Positions 60,776 to 64,000 of a stretch of DNA of 64,000 nucleotides are shown here, piece by piece. Below the pieces are notes generated by a model. The model was not told the DNA's origin. It was given only the letters and a program-made list of their open reading frames with translations, and made no database searches. How positions within the stretch are numbered: the first letter of the stretch is position 1; every line of letters begins with the position of its first letter. The position numbers and the translations under genes were made by a program. Source of the stretch: Nocardia harenae NBRC 108248 (lineage in GTDB: Bacteria > Actinomycetota > Actinomycetes > Mycobacteriales > Mycobacteriaceae); the NCBI RefSeq assembly GCF_001612885.1, contig NZ_BDBH01000004.1, forward strand, positions 248,001 through 312,000, written 5' to 3'.

Positions 60776-62014
60776 CTAGACGCCTGCGCCGGTGGCGGCG
60801 ATATCGCGCAGCGACACCGCCGGGTCGGCGAGCCGGACCGGGTCCACCGGGGTGCGGTCGCCGACGAGCTTCTTGCCCGCGACGAAATCGCCGGGGGCAT
60901 TGGCGGTTTCGACCGCGGCGACGGTGTTGCCCGGGGTGAGGTGGAACAGCGCGAAGGCGCCGGGCTTGCGGCCCTCGCGGGCGACGACCCGGTGGCCGGG
61001 GCCGACCAGCCCGGCGATCTTGAGCTTCAGATCGAACTGGTCGGACCAGAACCAGGGCACCTCGGGGGCCGGGTGCGCGGCGCCGAGCAGCGCCGCGGTG
61101 ACCTGTCTGGCCTGCTCGGTGACGTTCGGGATCGATTCCAGCCGCACCGGGCCGTCGGTGCCGGGCAGCGGGCGCCGGGCCACATCGCCGATCGCGAACA
61201 CCGCGGGGTCGCTGGTTCGGCCCTGCTCGTCCACCAGAACCCCGCCGTCACAGGCCAATCCGGAGCGGTGCGCCAGCCCGTCGTCGGGCGCGGCGCCGAT
61301 GCCGACGAGCACGGTGTCGGCGGCGACGAGCGTGCCGTCGGCGAGTTCGATGCCGCGGGCCCGGCCGTCGGCGGTGCGGATCGCGCGCACCTGCGCGCCG
61401 GTGCGGATCTCGGTGCCCCGCAACCGGTGCGCGTCGGTGAGCCGCCGGGACAGTTCGGCGCCTGCCACCCGGGCCAGCACCCGTTCCTCGCGTTCGACGA
61501 CGGTGACCGCGATACCGGAGGACCGGGCGACCGCCGCCACCTCCATGCCGACGTAGCCGCCGCCGACGATGGCGAGCCGGTCGCCGCGCTCGAGCGCGGC
61601 GCCCAGCGCGCGGGCGTCGTCGAGGGTGCGCAGGGTGAGCACCCCGGCGGCGTCGGCGCCAGGCACCGGCAGCGGGCGCGGGGTGGAGCCGGTGGCCAGG
61701 ACCAGTGCGCGGTAGCCGAGTTCGGTGCCGTCGGCGAGCCGCACCCGCATCGCGGACCGGTCGATCGCGGTCACCGCCGTTCCGAGCCGGAGCCGGATGT
61801 CGTTGCCGGAGTAGAACTCCGCCGGGCGCAGCAGCTGGTGTGCCTCGGGCCCGGCGAACTTCTTCGACAGCGGCGGGCGGTGGTAGGGGTGGTGCACTTC
61901 GCTGCCGACCAGGACGACGCCGCCGGTGTACCCGGACTGGCGCAGCAGCGCCGCCAGCGTCGCCCCGCCGTGCCCGGCGCCGACGATGACGACCGGATCG
62001 CCGGTGCCGGTCAT
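60776..62014 (-). CDS. FAD-dependent ferredoxin reductase
   Basis: ATG at 62014 overlaps the P450 stop (ATGA). The 412-residue protein has two dinucleotide motifs, [17 protein letters not shown] (FAD) and [17 protein letters not shown] (NADH), plus [13 protein letters not shown], the FAD motif [14 protein letters not shown] and a C-terminal reductase domain. It moves electrons from NAD(P)H to the [2Fe-2S] ferredoxin and on to the P450, like putidaredoxin or terpredoxin reductase. Confidence 0.93.
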   Translation of the reverse strand: MTGTGDPVVIVGAGHGGATLAALLRQSGYTGGVVLVGSEVHHPYHRPPLSKKFAGPEAHQLLRPAEFYSGNDIRLRLGTAVTAIDRSAMRVRLADGTELGYRALVLATGSTPRPLPVPGADAAGVLTLRTLDDARALGAALERGDRLAIVGGGYVGMEVAAVARSSGIAVTVVEREERVLARVAGAELSRRLTDAHRLRGTEIRTGAQVRAIRTADGRARGIELADGTLVAADTVLVGIGAAPDDGLAHRSGLACDGGVLVDEQGRTSDPAVFAIGDVARRPLPGTDGPVRLESIPNVTEQARQVTAALLGAAHPAPEVPWFWSDQFDLKLKIAGLVGPGHRVVAREGRKPGAFALFHLTPGNTVAAVETANAPGDFVAGKKLVGDRTPVDPVRLADPAVSLRDIAATGAGV

Positions 62015-63342
62015 CGTGGGTCGAACTCGAGTTCGACCGGCATGTTCTTCAGCCCGCCGACGAAGTTGGTCTGGATGAACTTGGTGTCCCCGGCCAGGTG
62101 CACGGCCCGCAGCCGCGGCAGCAGGGTCTCGAACATGATCTTCAGCTCCAGCTTGGCCAGGTGCTGGCCGATGCACATGTGCGGGCCGTAGCCGAAGGCG
62201 ATGTGCCGGTTCGGGCGCCGGTCGATGTCGAAGACGTCCGGACGGTCGAAGACCTCGGCGTCGCGGTTGCCGGACTGATAGAGCAGCATGAACCGGTCGC
62301 CGGGCACGATCTCGCGCCCGCGCAGCTCGTAGGGGCGCAGCGCCGTCCGCATGAAGTGCTTGACCGGGGAGGCCCAGCGCAGCGCCTCGTTGACCAGGTT
62401 CGGCACCAGCGACAGGTCACCCTGCAGCCGCTCCAGCAGCCCCGGGTTCCCGGCCAGGGCGTGCACGGCGCCCGCCATGGTCGAGGAGGTGGTGTCGTGC
62501 CCCGCGGTGGCGATGGCGATGAAGTAGCCGTAGGCCACCTCCTTGGCGAAGTACTCGCCGTTCTCGTCCTTGGCGGTCGAGATGATGGAGGCCAGGTCGC
62601 CGGTCGGGTTCGCGCGGCGGTCCATGAGCAGGCCGTCGAAGTAGGCGTAGAAGTCCTGGATGGTCGCCACCCACTGCTTGGCGGCGGCATCGGGGGTCAG
62701 CGGCTCGACATCGGCGCGCGCGGCGTCCGGGTCGGCGGTGCCGAAGAACTCCTGGGTGAGCGCCATCATCCGGGGTTCGTCGGATTCCGGCACGCCGAAC
62801 AGGCTCATGATGACGTGCAGCGGGTACTGCAGCGCGAAATCCTTGACGAAGTCGATCGTGCCGTCGGTGGCGAGCAGCCGGTCCACCGATTCGCGCGCCA
62901 GGGTGCGGATCGTGTCCTCCCAGCGCTTGAGGTTGTTCGGCCGGAACCAGTCGGCGGCGATGTCCTTGATCACCGTGTGCTCGGGCGGATCGAGGTAGGT
63001 CAGCGTCTCCAGGATGCGCAGGCTGCCGTTGTTGATCGACTTGGTGAAGGCGTCGCCTGCCTGGTTGGCCAGGATCGGGTTGAAGCGGCCCTTGTCCTCG
63101 CCGCCCGCGCTGGTGAAGATGTCGGGCTGGCGCTCGATCTCCATGATGTCGGCGTGCTTGCTCACCAGGTAGATCGGGTCGTACCCGTCCACCTCCGCCA
63201 CGCCGAGCGGGTTGTGCTCACGCAGCCACCGGTATGCCTCGAACAGACGCGCATCGTCGCGATGTCCTTCGGGCAGGACGATCTGCTTGGCCACATCGTC
63301 GGGGATTCGCAGATCGCTGGGGGAATGCGTCGTCGAGGTCAT
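62011..63342 (-). CDS. Cytochrome P450, CYP108-like
   Basis: The 443-residue P450 resembles P450terp (CYP108A1) along its length as I recall that sequence: [18 protein letters not shown], the I-helix [15 protein letters not shown], the stretch [20 protein letters not shown], the heme loop [20 protein letters not shown] and [14 protein letters not shown] at the C-terminus. P450terp hydroxylates alpha-terpineol in Pseudomonas. The gene order P450, reductase, alcohol dehydrogenase with a ferredoxin close by repeats the terp operon, so a terpene alcohol or related hydrophobic compound is a likely substrate, though unproven. Confidence 0.93.
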   Translation of the reverse strand: MTSTTHSPSDLRIPDDVAKQIVLPEGHRDDARLFEAYRWLREHNPLGVAEVDGYDPIYLVSKHADIMEIERQPDIFTSAGGEDKGRFNPILANQAGDAFTKSINNGSLRILETLTYLDPPEHTVIKDIAADWFRPNNLKRWEDTIRTLARESVDRLLATDGTIDFVKDFALQYPLHVIMSLFGVPESDEPRMMALTQEFFGTADPDAARADVEPLTPDAAAKQWVATIQDFYAYFDGLLMDRRANPTGDLASIISTAKDENGEYFAKEVAYGYFIAIATAGHDTTSSTMAGAVHALAGNPGLLERLQGDLSLVPNLVNEALRWASPVKHFMRTALRPYELRGREIVPGDRFMLLYQSGNRDAEVFDRPDVFDIDRRPNRHIAFGYGPHMCIGQHLAKLELKIMFETLLPRLRAVHLAGDTKFIQTNFVGGLKNMPVELEFDPR

Positions 63343-63390
63343 GGAGTGTCCTATCGCTCGGGGCTGGAACTCTTTCAGTCTGTGCCGTGG

Positions 63391-63400
63391 GTCACGTGAC
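63391..63400. promoter_or_regulatory. Short palindrome GTCACGTGAC in the P450-ferredoxin gap
   Basis: A perfect 10-bp palindrome in the 225-bp gap between the divergent CYP108-like gene and the ferredoxin gene. It contains the E-box-like core CACGTG and may be an operator. A near copy, GTCACGTGATC, occurs in front of hmgA. Confidence 0.35.
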
Positions 63401-63567
63401 TCTCATCACCCCGAGGAGGTAATCGCGGAGTCCGGAGAGGGAATTGTGATCCAGCTCCCTCCTGAGGCTCGCGGAATAGGTCCCCGTGGTGATGATCCGG
63501 ACGTCGTCGCGGATTGACGATGAATACCGAGGCGACATCGCCTCGACGAATCGGACGAGGAGAAGCA

Positions 63568-63885
63568 ATGGCGCGAGTCGTTTACCACCTGCCCGACGGA
63601 TCCGTGCAGACCGTCGACGTACCCGCGGGCCAGAGCGTGATGGACGGTTCGGTCCGGAACAATCTCCCCGGCATCGTCGCCGAGTGCGGCGGCAGCTGCT
63701 CCTGCGCGACCTGCCACGTCTACCTGCCCGGCGCCTCGGCGGCGCTGTTCGATCCGCCGAGCGACGAGGAATCCGAGCTCGTGGAGTTCCTCGCCGGAGC
63801 TCAGCCGAATTCGCGGCTCTCGTGCCAGCTGATCATCGGGGGGCAGGCCGAGGTACACGTCGAGGTGGTCGATTCCTCGGTGTAG
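63568..63885 (+). CDS. [2Fe-2S] ferredoxin, putidaredoxin/terpredoxin type
   Basis: ATG at 63568 follows GAGGAG at 5 nt; ATG at 63520 in frame is a weaker alternative. The 105-residue protein has cluster ligands C40, C46, C49 and C86 (AECGGSCSCATCHVYLPGA and RLSCQL), the spacing of putidaredoxin, with an extra Cys at 44. It should shuttle electrons from the reductase at 60776-62014 to the CYP108-like P450, although it is divergent from them. Confidence 0.94.
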   Translation: MARVVYHLPDGSVQTVDVPAGQSVMDGSVRNNLPGIVAECGGSCSCATCHVYLPGASAALFDPPSDEESELVEFLAGAQPNSRLSCQLIIGGQAEVHVEVVDSSV

Positions 63886-63894
63886 CGGATCGGG

Positions 63895-64000
63895 TCAGCC
63901 GGACCGGGCGATGAGTTCCGCCCGGTTGGCGGCGCCCATTTTGCGGAGAATGTGTTTGACGTGTGTTTTCACCGTCTCGATCGAGAGGGTGTGAATATCG
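63895..64000 (-). CDS. C-terminal end of a LuxR-type regulator (cut by window end)
   Basis: The minus-strand frame ending at 63895 reads IHTLSIETVKTHVKHILRKMGAANRAELIARSG, the last two helices of a LuxR/GerE DNA-binding domain. The rest of the gene, with any LAL or response-regulator part, lies beyond base 64000. It converges with the ferredoxin gene and is the likely regulator of the P450 operon. Confidence 0.85.
   Translation of the reverse strand, partial: DIHTLSIETVKTHVKHILRKMGAANRAELIARSG

Noticed and set aside
63446..63517. 23-codon frame with GGAGAGGG upstream before the ferredoxin
   Set aside because: A leader peptide is possible, but nothing beyond a ribosome-like site supports it.

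Overview
The window is very GC-rich, with start codons ATG and GTG and strong GGAGG-type ribosome sites. Its families (WhiB, SARP and LAL regulators, MMPL, a DesA3-like desaturase, SigF-type sigma factor, DUF1206, DUF2690, MptpB-like phosphatase) point to a mycolata actinomycete, most likely Nocardia or a close relative. No rRNA, tRNA, CRISPR array, insertion sequence or phage gene was seen. Function calls come from reading the translations and remembered family features, without any database search.

Layout. 1-5.5 kb: the start of a multi-HAMP sensor kinase cut by the window edge, small stress-type proteins, a cupin and a DesA3-like fatty-acid desaturase that seems to start at ATC. 6-9 kb: SigF-type sigma factor, AraC regulator, DUF1206 membrane protein. 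9.3-11.6 kb: hmgA-fahA, the last two steps of tyrosine/homogentisate breakdown, behind a repeated promoter motif. 11.6-16 kb: small membrane and acidic proteins, a GH15 glucoamylase/trehalase coupled to an MFS exporter. 16-23 kb: a block of regulators (giant LuxR-type LAL protein, WhiB with an added zinc-knuckle tail, SARP-ATPase). 23-27 kb: DUF1269, hydrolase, lipoprotein alpha-carbonic anhydrase, DUF89 phosphatase (apparent CTG start) and an ABM monooxygenase.

27.0-31.75 kb holds a tightly packed five-gene operon that I do not recognise as a described system: a zinc-ribbon membrane protein, its soluble paralogue, a small membrane protein with an acidic Gly/Asp tail, an asparagine-synthetase-like enzyme without the N-terminal glutaminase cysteine, and a cupin-like protein. 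This is the best candidate for an undescribed pathway. Next to it are two MerR regulators with textbook 19-bp-spacer promoters, one of them a MerR-HEAT fusion coupled to a HEAT-repeat gene.

35-44 kb: GNAT, MMPL exporter with divergent TetR and paired operators, methyltransferase, hydrolase-LuxR fusion and ilvD. 44-54.6 kb: a catabolic region with SDR, acyl-CoA dehydrogenase and aminoglycoside-phosphotransferase-like kinase (a split version of ACAD11 / LvaA-LvaC), TetR, DapB-like reductase, alcohol and aldehyde dehydrogenases, a ferredoxin-reductase remnant and a short PpdK. 54.9-59.6 kb: P450 with a [3Fe-4S] ferredoxin, tyrosine phosphatase, HSL-type esterase, and a MaoC-CitE pair behind two abutting palindromes. 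59.6-64 kb: a complete class I P450 system (CYP108-like P450, ferredoxin reductase, [2Fe-2S] ferredoxin and an alcohol dehydrogenase), laid out like the terpineol (terp) operon, with the end of a LuxR regulator at the right edge.
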